Source: Catellatospora paridis
GTDB taxonomy: Bacteria; Actinomycetota; Actinomycetes; Mycobacteriales; Micromonosporaceae
Direction of reading: 5' to 3'
Assembly (NCBI RefSeq): GCF_009720365.1
Contig: NZ_ML769321.1
Location: 62,001-126,000, forward strand
DNA: 64,000 nt
Notes under the pieces: generated by a model
What the model saw: the letters and a program-made list of their open reading frames with translations, nothing else
Databases searched by the model: none
What the model was told of the DNA's origin: nothing
Program-made: the position numbers and the translations under genes
In this document: in pieces, positions 25,401-32,696 of the stretch
How the letters are laid out: each line of letters starts with the position of its first letter
How positions within the stretch are numbered: position 1 is the first letter of the stretch

Positions 25401-25731
25401 TGGCACCAACCAGGGCAACCGCTGGGGCACCTGGCCCGAGACGGGCACCCAGTGGGCCGAGGTGCAGTGGTCGGCCGCGCAGTCGGTGAAGCAGGCACAG
25501 GTCTACTTCTTCGACGACGAGGGCGGCATAGACATGCCCTCGACGTGGAAACTGCAGTACTGGAACGGCAGCGCGTACGTGGACGTGCCCGGCGCGAGCG
25601 CGTACACGCTGACGAAGAACGCGTACAACACGGTGAACTTCACCTCGGTCAGCACCACCAGACTCCGGGTGTCGCTCACCGCGACCGGCACGGCCTCCCT
25701 CGGCCTCCTCGAGGTCAAGGCCTTCGCCTGA
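22426..25731 (+). CDS. Large secreted glycoside hydrolase with two discoidin-type modules
   Basis: A 1101-residue secreted protein. The ATG at 22426 follows GGAGGTGA. A signal peptide (LALGLSAVLATGVIAVQANN, then PAMAA) precedes an N-terminal beta-sandwich (about residues 35-270), an (alpha/alpha)-toroid catalytic region (about 290-790; YRWWLMRFNNLDADIPGQNF, LIEYDWGALTGNDADAVSFH), and two F5/8 type C (discoidin, CBM32-like) modules (about 800-950 and 960-1101). The toroid resembles MGH1/GH63-like glycosidases, and possibly the GH142 arabinofuranosidase group; I cannot settle the family. As last gene of the GH127/ABC locus, it likely frees arabinosyl oligosaccharides outside the cell. Confidence 0.75.
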   Translation: MPLLSRHRRRSLALGLSAVLATGVIAVQANNPAMAAQTIGFPTFSGPAIPAPPVAYTSGNMMQAIYNAESGGTDFWMDRLLARPGNDPAGTWLMSRGRALYMKTHTPGTLGFAGQAAYWESINNSNAYTVAVTPGTFTEQVGSRWQAPSHWKSVHTSGSITINQTKFITDNNVAVTNLSITNGGSSSTTLQLRATSPFATSGSGSELTGQVNAYNNLTTLYPRITGDGFTVSSGGLNRSVTIAAGATVTAKVVMGFVTNEIPASLTEYNAYAGYSNATAFATHVRAYNQWWAQNLPYIDVAEPAIKKNIYYRWWLMRFNNLDADIPGQNFQFPTSTEGVLGYNNAIVLTQPMHIDDLKYLRNPIYAYGNVLSTGQVSKGGRFLDNPGDPENWSNSYTQYIAEAAWKAYQIYGGQPAIAGNIAKYAEGDVKGQLAFYDTNNNGLIEYDWGALTGNDADAVSFHYRSGRMDRAESAYQYSGALAAAQAYDAIGNTTKAAEMRTLATRIQNALTSVLWNSSRQLFEHRYPDGTFNPWKEINNYYPFAVGAIPNTATYREALRLYDNPAQYPIFPFYTANQVDKAAAAAQGQPGSNNFSTINSTVQFRLYSSVLRNYPNAWMNAQDYKKLLYWNAWAQYPNGNTQYPDANEFWADWNGSSIQYRSWIHHNILGSSNWTVIEDVAGLRPRNDNKVELSPINIGWTHFAINNLRYRNADLSIVWDDPADGVVRYTGIPQGYSIFINGNRVATVNSLVPFTWDPATGAVTTSGTVAFNTAVSGLQAPNQVVQTEARLTDIMAKAGVDLTGNLTNLATGATVSASYSGSGAGTGGAVDGFPINEPFWGAGGSPNSQDWYEVNFGTARTLNEVRLYFKDSRPQSSTYRAPSSYQIQYLNGSTWTNVASQVKSPAAPRANYNLVTFPAISAQRVRVLATNASGAKTGLTEVKIFNRGGVQPPDPPVSTNLALSGSPVCSYTSAWEACAAINNGDEPTSSNYGGTNQGNRWGTWPETGTQWAEVQWSAAQSVKQAQVYFFDDEGGIDMPSTWKLQYWNGSAYVDVPGASAYTLTKNAYNTVNFTSVSTTRLRVSLTATGTASLGLLEVKAFA

Positions 25732-25736
25732 GAGAA

Positions 25737-25782
25737 GGAAGGGCACCTTCCCATCGCCATGCGATGTGGAAGGTGCCCTTCC
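25737..25782. terminator. Strong bidirectional terminator
   Basis: A perfect 15-bp stem (25737-25751 with 25768-25782) has a shorter ATCGC/GCGAT stem inside the loop. It begins six bases after the glycosidase stop and ends 18 bp before the stop of the convergent serine hydrolase. It is likely used from both sides. Confidence 0.8.
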
Positions 25783-25800
25783 CCTCATCCGGGCGGCGTT

Positions 25801-27138
25801 TCAGCGGGTCGGGCTGGGTGCCGGGGCGGGCGCGGTCGGCAGGTTGAGGCCGGCGTACACCTGGTTGAGGACCGTCGGCACCAGGGCGATGGCCGTCTTC
25901 TGGCTGCCCGGGTCGATGGTCAGGTTCGTCCAGATCACCATTGTCACGTCGTTGGCCAGGTCATGGGCCATGAACGAGTTGAAGCCCGGCAGCTCGCCGC
26001 CGTGGAAGTGCAGCGCCACGTTCGGCGCGATCGGCTGGTACGCGACGCCGTACCCGTATTGCTGCCCGCCGGCCCCGGCGTCCGGGTTCTCGGCTTGGAA
26101 GCTCCCCAGCCACCGCTGCTGCATGTCGGCGTCGAGGACCTTGCCGGTGGCCAGCGACTTGATCCAGGTGGCGAGGTTCTCGGCGGTGGAGATCGCGGCG
26201 CCTGCGGCGCCTGCGTACGACGGATTCTGGTTCGTGTAGTCGATCGGCGCCAATGTTCCGTCACGCATGGCGGCCTGCATGTCCGCCGAGTACGGCTCGT
26301 CTGTCATCGCGTGGGCCGAGCCGCCGTAGAGGTAACCGTGCGAGCCGGGGGCCGGGATGGCGGTGTCCTCGGGTGCGGGCACCGAAGTCTGGTCCAGCCC
26401 GAGCGGGGCGTACAGCCGCTCCTGGAACTGCCTGCCCAGCGGGGCACCGCCGACCTTCTCCGCGACCAGCCCGAGCAGGACATAGTTGGTGTTGTTGTAG
26501 TCGTACTCCGTGCCCGGTGCGGAGTTCGGCGGGTGCCGGAACGCGAGCGCCAGCAACTCCTGCGGCGTCCACGCCTTCGCCGGGTCGGCGTCCAGGGTCG
26601 CCGAGAGCTCCGGCGCGTCCGTGTAGTTGTACAGGCCGCTGCGCATCTTCAGCAGCTGCTCGATGGTGATGTTCGCGCCGTTGGGCACGTCCGGGACGTA
26701 CGCCGACACCGGGTCGCTGAGCTTGAGCCTGCCCTCCTGAGCCAGCAACAGGACCGTCGCCGCGGTCATGGTCTTGGTGTTGGAGCCGATCCGGAAGTGC
26801 GTGCCCGCGGCGGGCGGCGTCTGCGCGCCCCGCTGCAGGGTGCCGGACAGCACGGCGTGGCTGCCCTGCGGCGTGCAGATCAGCACCACGGCCCCGGGGA
26901 CCAGCATCTGTTTGACGGCGGTGTCCACGGCGGCCTGCAGGGACGCCTGGTCGATCTGCTTCAGCACGGATCCCCTCGGTGACGGTGTGGCCCCCGCGAC
27001 GGGTGGGGCGCATGCCTGCGCGACCGGCGCGCCGGCCGAAGGGAGGCCCGCGTGTGCCACACCGGGCGACACGACCGCCACAGACCAGCTCACCACCAGC
27101 ACTGCCGCGCACGCCCGAGAACGTCTCAACATCGCCAT
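25801..27138 (-). CDS. Class-C beta-lactamase-like serine hydrolase, secreted
   Basis: A 445-residue serine hydrolase, paralogous to the one at 14191-15531. The catalytic S119-N-T-K122, YNNTNY (YxN) and HGGELPGF (HxG) motifs are intact. The ATG at 27138 gives a clean signal peptide (SRACAAVLVVSWSVAVVSPG, cleavage near AHA-G). An in-frame start at 27198 is possible but would leave a long polar leader. Unlike the relative it has no lipobox, so it is probably released rather than anchored. Carboxypeptidase, esterase or beta-lactamase activity is possible. Confidence 0.87.
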   Translation of the reverse strand: MAMLRRSRACAAVLVVSWSVAVVSPGVAHAGLPSAGAPVAQACAPPVAGATPSPRGSVLKQIDQASLQAAVDTAVKQMLVPGAVVLICTPQGSHAVLSGTLQRGAQTPPAAGTHFRIGSNTKTMTAATVLLLAQEGRLKLSDPVSAYVPDVPNGANITIEQLLKMRSGLYNYTDAPELSATLDADPAKAWTPQELLALAFRHPPNSAPGTEYDYNNTNYVLLGLVAEKVGGAPLGRQFQERLYAPLGLDQTSVPAPEDTAIPAPGSHGYLYGGSAHAMTDEPYSADMQAAMRDGTLAPIDYTNQNPSYAGAAGAAISTAENLATWIKSLATGKVLDADMQQRWLGSFQAENPDAGAGGQQYGYGVAYQPIAPNVALHFHGGELPGFNSFMAHDLANDVTMVIWTNLTIDPGSQKTAIALVPTVLNQVYAGLNLPTAPAPAPSPTR

Positions 27139-27262
27139 CACGGCCTTCGTCGGGGACTCCGTGCCGGACGCCGGCTGTGCCTGACCCGCCGACGGCACGT
27201 CAACCCATCCTAGTTCCGTACACCGGCTCGTTTCGCCTGGTCACGGCATTGATGCGGTAGGT

Positions 27263-27469
27263 TCAGCCGTTCCGGCGGCGTACCGCAGCCTGCCGTTTGT
27301 GCTCGTGGCACAGCGCGGCCGTCGGTTGGCCGCAGTTGCCGCACCAGGTCAGCGGCACGTCGTCGGCGGGCATGGTCGCCCTGCGGTGGCGGCGTGCCAA
27401 CCACAGGCCGGTGAGGACGCCGAGGGCCAGGCCCGCGATCGCTCCGGCGAACGTGTCCAGCGCAGACAT
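27263..27469 (-). CDS. Small membrane protein with a C-terminal zinc-knuckle
   Basis: A 68-residue protein with one N-terminal helix (FAGAIAGLALGVLTGLWLA), an Arg-rich stretch (RRHRRA) and a metal-binding-like CGNCGQPTAALCHEHK segment. The ATG follows GGAGGACGGACC, a strong ribosome site. I do not recognise the family. It is divergent from the XRE regulator at 27678 and may belong to its regulon. Confidence 0.6.
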   Translation of the reverse strand: MSALDTFAGAIAGLALGVLTGLWLARRHRRATMPADDVPLTWCGNCGQPTAALCHEHKRQAAVRRRNG

Positions 27470-27611
27470 GGTCCGTCCTCCGTTCGCCGTCGTGGTGCCG
27501 GGACGGATGAAGCGCGAGCGATGGCGTCACGGCACCGGGTGCCGGGTGTGCGCGCTGCGGGCGCGTACACCGGCCCTGTCTCCACCGTATTGAGGTTCAC
27601 CGTTGTGGGTG

Positions 27612-27638
27612 GCACCATTTGGCACCGCGGGCTCTAAT
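27612..27638 (+). promoter_or_regulatory. Promoter region with GGCACC repeats before the XRE gene
   Basis: A direct repeat of TGGCACC (27612 and 27619, separated by ATT) is followed by TAATCT at about 27633, a plausible -10. The repeat is a candidate site for the XRE regulator encoded directly downstream. A proper -35 at 17 bp is not visible. Confidence 0.35.
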
Positions 27639-27677
27639 CTGGAGTCGACGCCCTTCGCCTACCTCGTAGGACACGCG

Positions 27678-28883
27678 ATGAAGTCACCCGAACGCCCCTC
27701 ACCCGAGCCGATCGGCGACAAGATCAGACGACTGCGCGACATCCGCGGCTACTCGGTGCGGCACGCGGCGGCGCTGGCAGGGATCTCCCACACCCAGTGG
27801 GGGCGCATCGAGAAGGGGCAGCGCAGCGCGGACAACAGGTTTCAGCTGGCGGACATCGCGCAGGCGCTCAAGGTCTCGCTGTCCGACCTGACCGGCGCGG
27901 CCGGTCTGGTGGCCGGGGACTACGCGCATACCCGCACCGCCGTTGCGCAGACGATGCAGGCCGTCATCGAGGCCGACCTCGAAGATCCGCCGCTGGCCGA
28001 GCCGGTGCCGATGGACCTGCTCACCCAACGCCTGGAACTGGCGCAGAGCCTTCGCTTCAAGTGCGACTACACCGGCGCCTCGACCGTACTGCCGGAGTTG
28101 TTGAAAGGCCTGCACGCGGCGTCGTTCGGGCAGGAACGGACACCGGCGCTGCGGGGCCTGGTCCTGGCGCAGGAGACGGCGTCGTTCGTGGTGCGCTACC
28201 TCGGCGACCCGGCCAGCGCGGTCATGATCGCCGACCGCAGCCGGCAGGCCGCGGCGGCGCTCGGCGATCCGGTGATCATGGGCCTGTCCGCGTGGACCCA
28301 GGCGCACGCGGCCGCCGGCTGCGGCCTGTACCCGCGGGCCCAGCGCATCGCCGACCGGGCGGTCGCGGACCTGGAGCGGGCCGCCGGCCTGCCGGATGCG
28401 CGCGAGATGCTCGGCCAGCTGCTGATGGTGGCCGCGTTCACCCGGTATGCGCAGGGCGACGTCGGCGGGGCCGCGAGCGCCGTCGCCGAGGCGGAGCGGC
28501 TGGCCGAGCTGACCGGGCAGAGCGCCGCGCTGGGGCTGAACTTCGGTCCGACGAACATCAGGTTCTGGCAGGTCAACATGGATGCCGACGGTGCGGACCC
28601 GGGCCGGGCCGTCCAGATCGCCCGCGGCGTGAACCCGAACGACGTGCCCGTCGTGTCCCGGCAGGCGGGGTTCCACATCGACGTCGCGCGGGCGCTGGCC
28701 AACATCGGCCAGGACCAGGCCGCCATCCGCCAGTTCCTGATGGCCGAGCGCATCGCCCCGCAGCGGGTCCGCATGTCGCCGATCGTGCAGGAGACCGCCC
28801 GCGGCATGCTGGAGCGGGCACGCCGCGGCACCGGATGGGTGGAGCTGCGGGGCCTCTGCGAGCGGGTCGGCGTCGCCCTGTGA
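27678..28883 (+). CDS. XRE-family regulator with a TPR-like effector domain
   Basis: A 401-residue regulator. Residues about 14-68 form a Cro/C1-type helix-turn-helix (IRRLRDIRGYSVRHAAALAG, then ISHTQWGRIEKGQR). The remaining 330 residues are a run of helical pairs typical of TPR-type sensing domains (for example LRFKCDYTGASTVLPELLKG and YPRAQRIADRAVADLERAAG). Such proteins often respond to peptides or small signals. The ATG at 27678 is used, although the frame is open to 27603. Its stop overlaps the start of the next gene (GTGA), so the two products are made together. Confidence 0.85.
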   Translation: MKSPERPSPEPIGDKIRRLRDIRGYSVRHAAALAGISHTQWGRIEKGQRSADNRFQLADIAQALKVSLSDLTGAAGLVAGDYAHTRTAVAQTMQAVIEADLEDPPLAEPVPMDLLTQRLELAQSLRFKCDYTGASTVLPELLKGLHAASFGQERTPALRGLVLAQETASFVVRYLGDPASAVMIADRSRQAAAALGDPVIMGLSAWTQAHAAAGCGLYPRAQRIADRAVADLERAAGLPDAREMLGQLLMVAAFTRYAQGDVGGAASAVAEAERLAELTGQSAALGLNFGPTNIRFWQVNMDADGADPGRAVQIARGVNPNDVPVVSRQAGFHIDVARALANIGQDQAAIRQFLMAERIAPQRVRMSPIVQETARGMLERARRGTGWVELRGLCERVGVAL

Positions 28884-29626
28884 CGGCGCGGCAGGTCACC
28901 GTCGTGTACGCGGGCGAGGAGCCGCCCGCCGGCTGGCACGCGTCGGTCTTCCTCGCGGGCCCGATGCCGCGCGATCCCGACTCGCCGTCGTGGCGGCCCG
29001 AGGCACTGCGGCTGATCACGCAACGCTGGTCCGTGGACGGTCCGTTGGCGGTGTTCGTGCCGGAGCCACGCGACCGCCACCATCCTCCGGCCGGTTACGT
29101 GCACCAGCTGTGGGAGGACCGGTGGATGTCGGTCGTCGACGCGATCCTGTTCTGGGTGCCCCGCGAGCTGCCGGGCACGCCCGGCCTGACCACCAACGTC
29201 GAGTTCGGCCGGTACGAGGGCAGCGGGCGGGTGGTGCTGGGCATGCCTCCACACGCGCAGAGCGTCCGCTACCTGCGGCACTTCGCCGACCTGCACGAGG
29301 CGCCGGTGGCGGACACGCTGCCGGGGACGGTGTCGGCCACGCTCGATCTCGTGGGGTGCGGGTCGTGGCGGGAGGCGGGCACCCGGGACGTGCCGCTGCT
29401 CGTGTGGCGCAGTTCGGCGTTCCAGACCTGGTGGAGTGCCTTGTCGGCGCGTGGCGAGGAGTTGCGCCGGGCGCGGGTGCGCTGGACCTCCGGTTCCGGC
29501 GCGGCGTCGTGGGTGCTCGACGCGACGGTGGCGGATCGGGCCGGTGGTGCCGAGCTGCGACGGGTGATGTGTCTGGACGGCTCCAGCGGCCCGGCGACCG
29601 CGGTGGTTCAGGCGACGGTGGCCTGA
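28880..29626 (+). CDS. Nucleoside 2-deoxyribosyltransferase-like protein
   Basis: A 248-residue protein. Residues about 18-150 match the nucleoside 2-deoxyribosyltransferase-like fold: SVFLAGPMPRDPDSPSWRPE is the phosphate/ribose loop, and LTTNVEFGRYEGSGRVVLGM contains the expected catalytic-type Glu. The C-terminal 90 residues (VWRSSAFQTWWSALSARGEE onward) have no named family. Relatives cleave or transfer N-glycosidic bonds of nucleosides or nucleotides. Start GTG overlaps the stop of the XRE regulator, so it is translationally coupled. Whether it makes a signal, salvages nucleosides or attacks a nucleotide pool is open. Confidence 0.75.
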   Translation: MTARQVTVVYAGEEPPAGWHASVFLAGPMPRDPDSPSWRPEALRLITQRWSVDGPLAVFVPEPRDRHHPPAGYVHQLWEDRWMSVVDAILFWVPRELPGTPGLTTNVEFGRYEGSGRVVLGMPPHAQSVRYLRHFADLHEAPVADTLPGTVSATLDLVGCGSWREAGTRDVPLLVWRSSAFQTWWSALSARGEELRRARVRWTSGSGAASWVLDATVADRAGGAELRRVMCLDGSSGPATAVVQATVA

Positions 29627-29782
29627 GCGGTCGGCGGCGGCTCCTGGCCGGGAGCTGCGCATCGCGACCCGTCGACTTGTTCGCGCCGAAATGCGGTATC
29701 CGCCGGACAGAGTGTGTTCATGCCGTTACCGTTTGGGCATAATGTCCCACTTTGGCGGTTGTTGTTCTCTGTGAGGCACACC

Positions 29783-31270
29783 ATGCACGTATCTCGGCTT
29801 CGTCCCATGCTGCTCGCCTGCGTACTGCTGGCCGGCGGTTGCACCGCGGCCTTCAACTCCGACGCCAAGGCGGCGTCCCGCACGGTCATGCCGACCGAGC
29901 TGACCACCGTCGTGGCCGGCGCCACCGGCGCGGAGCTCGCGGTCCAGGCCAGCCGCTCCCTGTTCAGCCATGCGCCGGCGGTCATCCTCGTCGGGGAGCA
30001 GGACGCGCCGAGCATGGCCCGTGCCGACGCCGCCGCCGTCGAACTCGGTGTGCCCGTGCTGCTCACCGCGGCAGCGGACGGCACCGCGGCCGCGGTGCGC
30101 GAGGAGCTGGGCCGGCTCGCGCCGAAGACCCTGATCCCGATCGGCGACGCGGCCACCGGCTGGGCCAAGGACCACGCGACCGAAGGCCAGGCGGTCAAGC
30201 CGTTCCAGGGCTCCGGGCTGCCCCGGCTGGCCGCCGTGGCCCCGCTCGACCAGCTGGTCGTGCTGACGCTCGACCGGGCCGACGCCGCTGCGGCCACCGC
30301 CACCGCCAAGGCGAGCCGTGCTCAGGTGCTCGTGCTCAAGGACCCCGACCCGCGCGCCGACGACGAGGTCATCAAAGCGCTCACCGGACGTCCGGCCGCG
30401 CACGTGATGGCCCTCGGCAGCGCCTTCGGCCCCGCCGAACGGCTCCGCAACCGGATCGCCACCGCCGCCACCGGCACGCTGCTGCCCGGCGGCCGCCAGG
30501 TGGTGTACCCCAACCGCCGTCTGATCGCCCTCTACGGCCACCCGGGCGACTCCGGCCTCGGCTCGCTCGGCGAGCAGGGCGTCGAAGCCGCGGTCAAGCG
30601 CGCCCGCAAGGTCGCCGGCCAGTACGCCGACATCGACAAGGGCCTGGTCGTGCCCGCCTTCGAGATCATCACCACGGTGGCGTCTAGCGACCCGGGACCC
30701 GACGGCGACTTCTCCAACGAGTCGACGGTCGAGCACCTGCGCCCCTGGGTCGCCGCCGCCGGCGCCGCGGGCATCTACGTCCTGCTCGACCTGCAGCCCG
30801 GCCGGACCGACTTCCTCACCCAGGCCAAACGGTACGAGGAACTGCTGGTGCAGCCGCACGTCGGGCTCGCGCTCGACCCGGAATGGCGGCTCTCGCCCGG
30901 CCAGCGCCACATGGTGCAGATCGGCTCGGTCGGCGCCAACGAGATCAACAAGACGGCGGCCTGGCTCGCCGAGCTCACCCGCAGCCGCCACCTGCCGCAG
31001 AAGATCCTGATGCTGCACCAGTTCCGGACCGACATGATCACCAGCCGGCAGAGTATCGACACGAACTTCGACGAGCTGGCCGTGGTGATCCACGCCGACG
31101 GCTTCGGCTCGGCGAGCGAGAAGATGGCGACCTGGGACAACGTCCGCGCCGAGGCGCCGAACCAGGTCTGGTGGGGCTGGAAGAACTTCTACGACGAGGA
31201 CAAGCCGACGTTCTCGCCGAAGCAGACCATCGCCATCGAACCGTCCCCGGTGTTCGTCTCGTACCAGTAG
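29783..31270 (+). CDS. Secreted lipoprotein with a cell-wall-binding-repeat-2-like N-domain
   Basis: A 495-residue predicted lipoprotein. The ATG at 29783 gives a compact signal (RLRPMLLACVLLAGGCTA) with a lipobox at GGC. Residues about 30-240 have alternating helices and hydrophobic strands (PAVILVGEQDAPSMARADAA, LIPIGDAATGWAKDHA) as in cell wall-binding repeat 2 proteins. Residues about 255-490 resemble a (beta/alpha) barrel-like domain (GLVVPAFEIITTVASSDPGP, then LDPEWRL). The function is unknown; surface sugar binding or hydrolysis would fit. A CATAAT -10 is seen at 29738. It is transcribed alone and ends at the hairpin at 31280. Confidence 0.75.
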   Translation: MHVSRLRPMLLACVLLAGGCTAAFNSDAKAASRTVMPTELTTVVAGATGAELAVQASRSLFSHAPAVILVGEQDAPSMARADAAAVELGVPVLLTAAADGTAAAVREELGRLAPKTLIPIGDAATGWAKDHATEGQAVKPFQGSGLPRLAAVAPLDQLVVLTLDRADAAAATATAKASRAQVLVLKDPDPRADDEVIKALTGRPAAHVMALGSAFGPAERLRNRIATAATGTLLPGGRQVVYPNRRLIALYGHPGDSGLGSLGEQGVEAAVKRARKVAGQYADIDKGLVVPAFEIITTVASSDPGPDGDFSNESTVEHLRPWVAAAGAAGIYVLLDLQPGRTDFLTQAKRYEELLVQPHVGLALDPEWRLSPGQRHMVQIGSVGANEINKTAAWLAELTRSRHLPQKILMLHQFRTDMITSRQSIDTNFDELAVVIHADGFGSASEKMATWDNVRAEAPNQVWWGWKNFYDEDKPTFSPKQTIAIEPSPVFVSYQ

Positions 31271-31277
31271 GACGACG

Positions 31278-31940
31278 TCACCTGGCTGCCATCGGATACC
31301 CGATGGCAGCCAGGTCTTTCTGCATTTCGGCGAGGGTCACGTCGGGATTCAGGGCTCGTACGACCGCGTCGGTGAGCGGCCGGTGCGCGACGACGTGCGC
31401 GACGATCGCCGGGTCCACCCCGATCTCGTAGTAGTCCTCGGCGAACTCGACGTACCGGTCGACGATGTCGTCGAGCATGATCGCGAGCATGCCGGAGCCG
31501 TCGGTGCTGTCGTCAGCCGGGAACGCGATGCCCTCGCCCGCACACCAGCGATCGCCACCGGCCAACCGCCACAGCACGGCGGTGGCGACGAACCGCCCCT
31601 CCCCGTCGCTGAACGCGGGCTCCTCCACCTGCGGGCGAAACACCGCAGGCAGGCCGTCGACCAAGCCCGGCCACAGCTCGCGGTCCGGATCGCAGTACGG
31701 AGACATCTCCGACTCGTGATCGAACACCCGGATGAACGCGCCGTCGGCGGTGAACACGACGGCCCACTCGTCACCGCAGCCGTTGCTCATCAGCGCTGCC
31801 TCGTCGTCGCCCCACGTGGACGTGTAGGCGTAGTACGGCTCCGAGCTGTCGACGATGCGCTCCAGCACGGCGAGTGCTCTGCAGCGCCCGCGCAGCACGT
31901 CGACGGCGGGCAGCTGGGCGGCGATCTCGTAGGCGCTCAC
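31278..31940 (-). CDS. Hypothetical protein (SMI1/SUKH-like?), unknown function
   Basis: A 220-residue acidic cytosolic protein, GTG start at 31940. It is rich in Asp/Glu and aromatic residues (YYAYTSTWGDDEAALMSNGC, LDDIVDRYVEFAEDYYEIGV). I cannot place it firmly; the acidic, Trp-rich style is somewhat like SUKH-type immunity proteins, but no toxin gene is nearby. The last 12 codons lie inside the terminator hairpin at 31280-31315, so the C-terminus AAIGYPMAAR is fixed by the stem. Confidence 0.6.
   Translation of the reverse strand: MSAYEIAAQLPAVDVLRGRCRALAVLERIVDSSEPYYAYTSTWGDDEAALMSNGCGDEWAVVFTADGAFIRVFDHESEMSPYCDPDRELWPGLVDGLPAVFRPQVEEPAFSDGEGRFVATAVLWRLAGGDRWCAGEGIAFPADDSTDGSGMLAIMLDDIVDRYVEFAEDYYEIGVDPAIVAHVVAHRPLTDAVVRALNPDVTLAEMQKDLAAIGYPMAAR
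31280..31315. terminator. Terminator hairpin inside the 3' end of a coding region
   Basis: A perfect 16-bp stem (31280-31295 with 31300-31315) and a 4-nt loop, followed on the plus strand by CTTTCT. It lies nine bases after the lipoprotein stop and within the last codons of the convergent gene. Confidence 0.8.
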
Positions 31941-31989
31941 CGGGCGATCCTAGGCCGGAACTGTCCCGGTCACCTGCCCGAGCCGACTG

Positions 31990-32691
31990 CTACACCGCGG
32001 CTGTGTGCAGCCGGATGAACGCCAGGTCGCGGGGAGCGAGTCGGTCGCGTGGTCCGGCCGCGCGGAGCACGACGTCCAGGACGCGGTCCGGGTCGGCGGC
32101 GTAGCTGGTGCTGAACCAGGCCATGTTCGCCTCCACGACGGCCCAGTGCTCGGTGCCGCGGTCGGCGTCGCTGGCCAGGCCGACGTCGACGACGACGGCG
32201 CTGGGCAGGCTGTCGCCGCACGTGCCGAGCAGGCCGGCGGCGAAGTTGAGCACGTCGGCCCGGTGCAGGCAGACGTCGAGCGGCGCCGGGTCGAGCCGGC
32301 CGTGGGTGGCGTAGCGGCTGGCGGCGTGCACCGTGCCGTCGAGGACGAACAGCCGGTACTCCACCAGGAACGTCACGATCTCGCTGACCAGCACCGGAGT
32401 GTCGGCGGCGTGGTGCTCGTCGCCGGGCAGCCGGGAGCCGTCGGCGTAGACGCAGGCGGTCAGCGACTTGTCGCGGGGCGGCTTGACGAACATCGGCGTA
32501 CGGAACCAGCGAGCCTCGCCGAGCGTGGTCAGGGTGATGTCGCGGCGGGTGTACTCGTACGGCAGCCGCGTCAGCCAGTCGTCGTCCGGTTCGAGCAGCG
32601 CCAGGTCGAGATCCTCGGCGACCGCGCCGGCGAACACCGGCCCGCCGCGCAGGTGCCCGCCCGTGGCATGCCGCAGCCGCTCGGGCACCAC
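31990..32691 (-). pseudogene. ATP-grasp (DUF4343-like) gene truncated at its 5' end
   Basis: A frame encoding about 233 residues from a GTG at 32691. The body matches actinobacterial ATP-grasp proteins of the DUF4343 type: VFAGAVAEDLDLALLEPDDD, LTTLGEARWFRTPMFVKPPR, DKSLTACVYADGSRLPG, EHWAVVEANMAWFSTSYAAD. The usual N-terminal strand-helix (about 30 residues) is missing. In its place the DNA continues into a serine hydrolase remnant in a different arrangement. It may still be translated from the GTG but is probably inactive or altered. ATP-grasp proteins of this kind ligate carboxylates to amines; no partner genes are present here. Confidence 0.65.
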
Positions 32692-32696
32692 CGGTC

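Noticed and set aside
22384-25788. An open frame of over 1100 codons on the minus strand opposite the secreted glycosidase
   Set aside because: It lacks ribosome site and recognisable domains and is exactly antisense to a gene with signal peptide and folded modules. High G+C at third positions leaves long antisense frames open.
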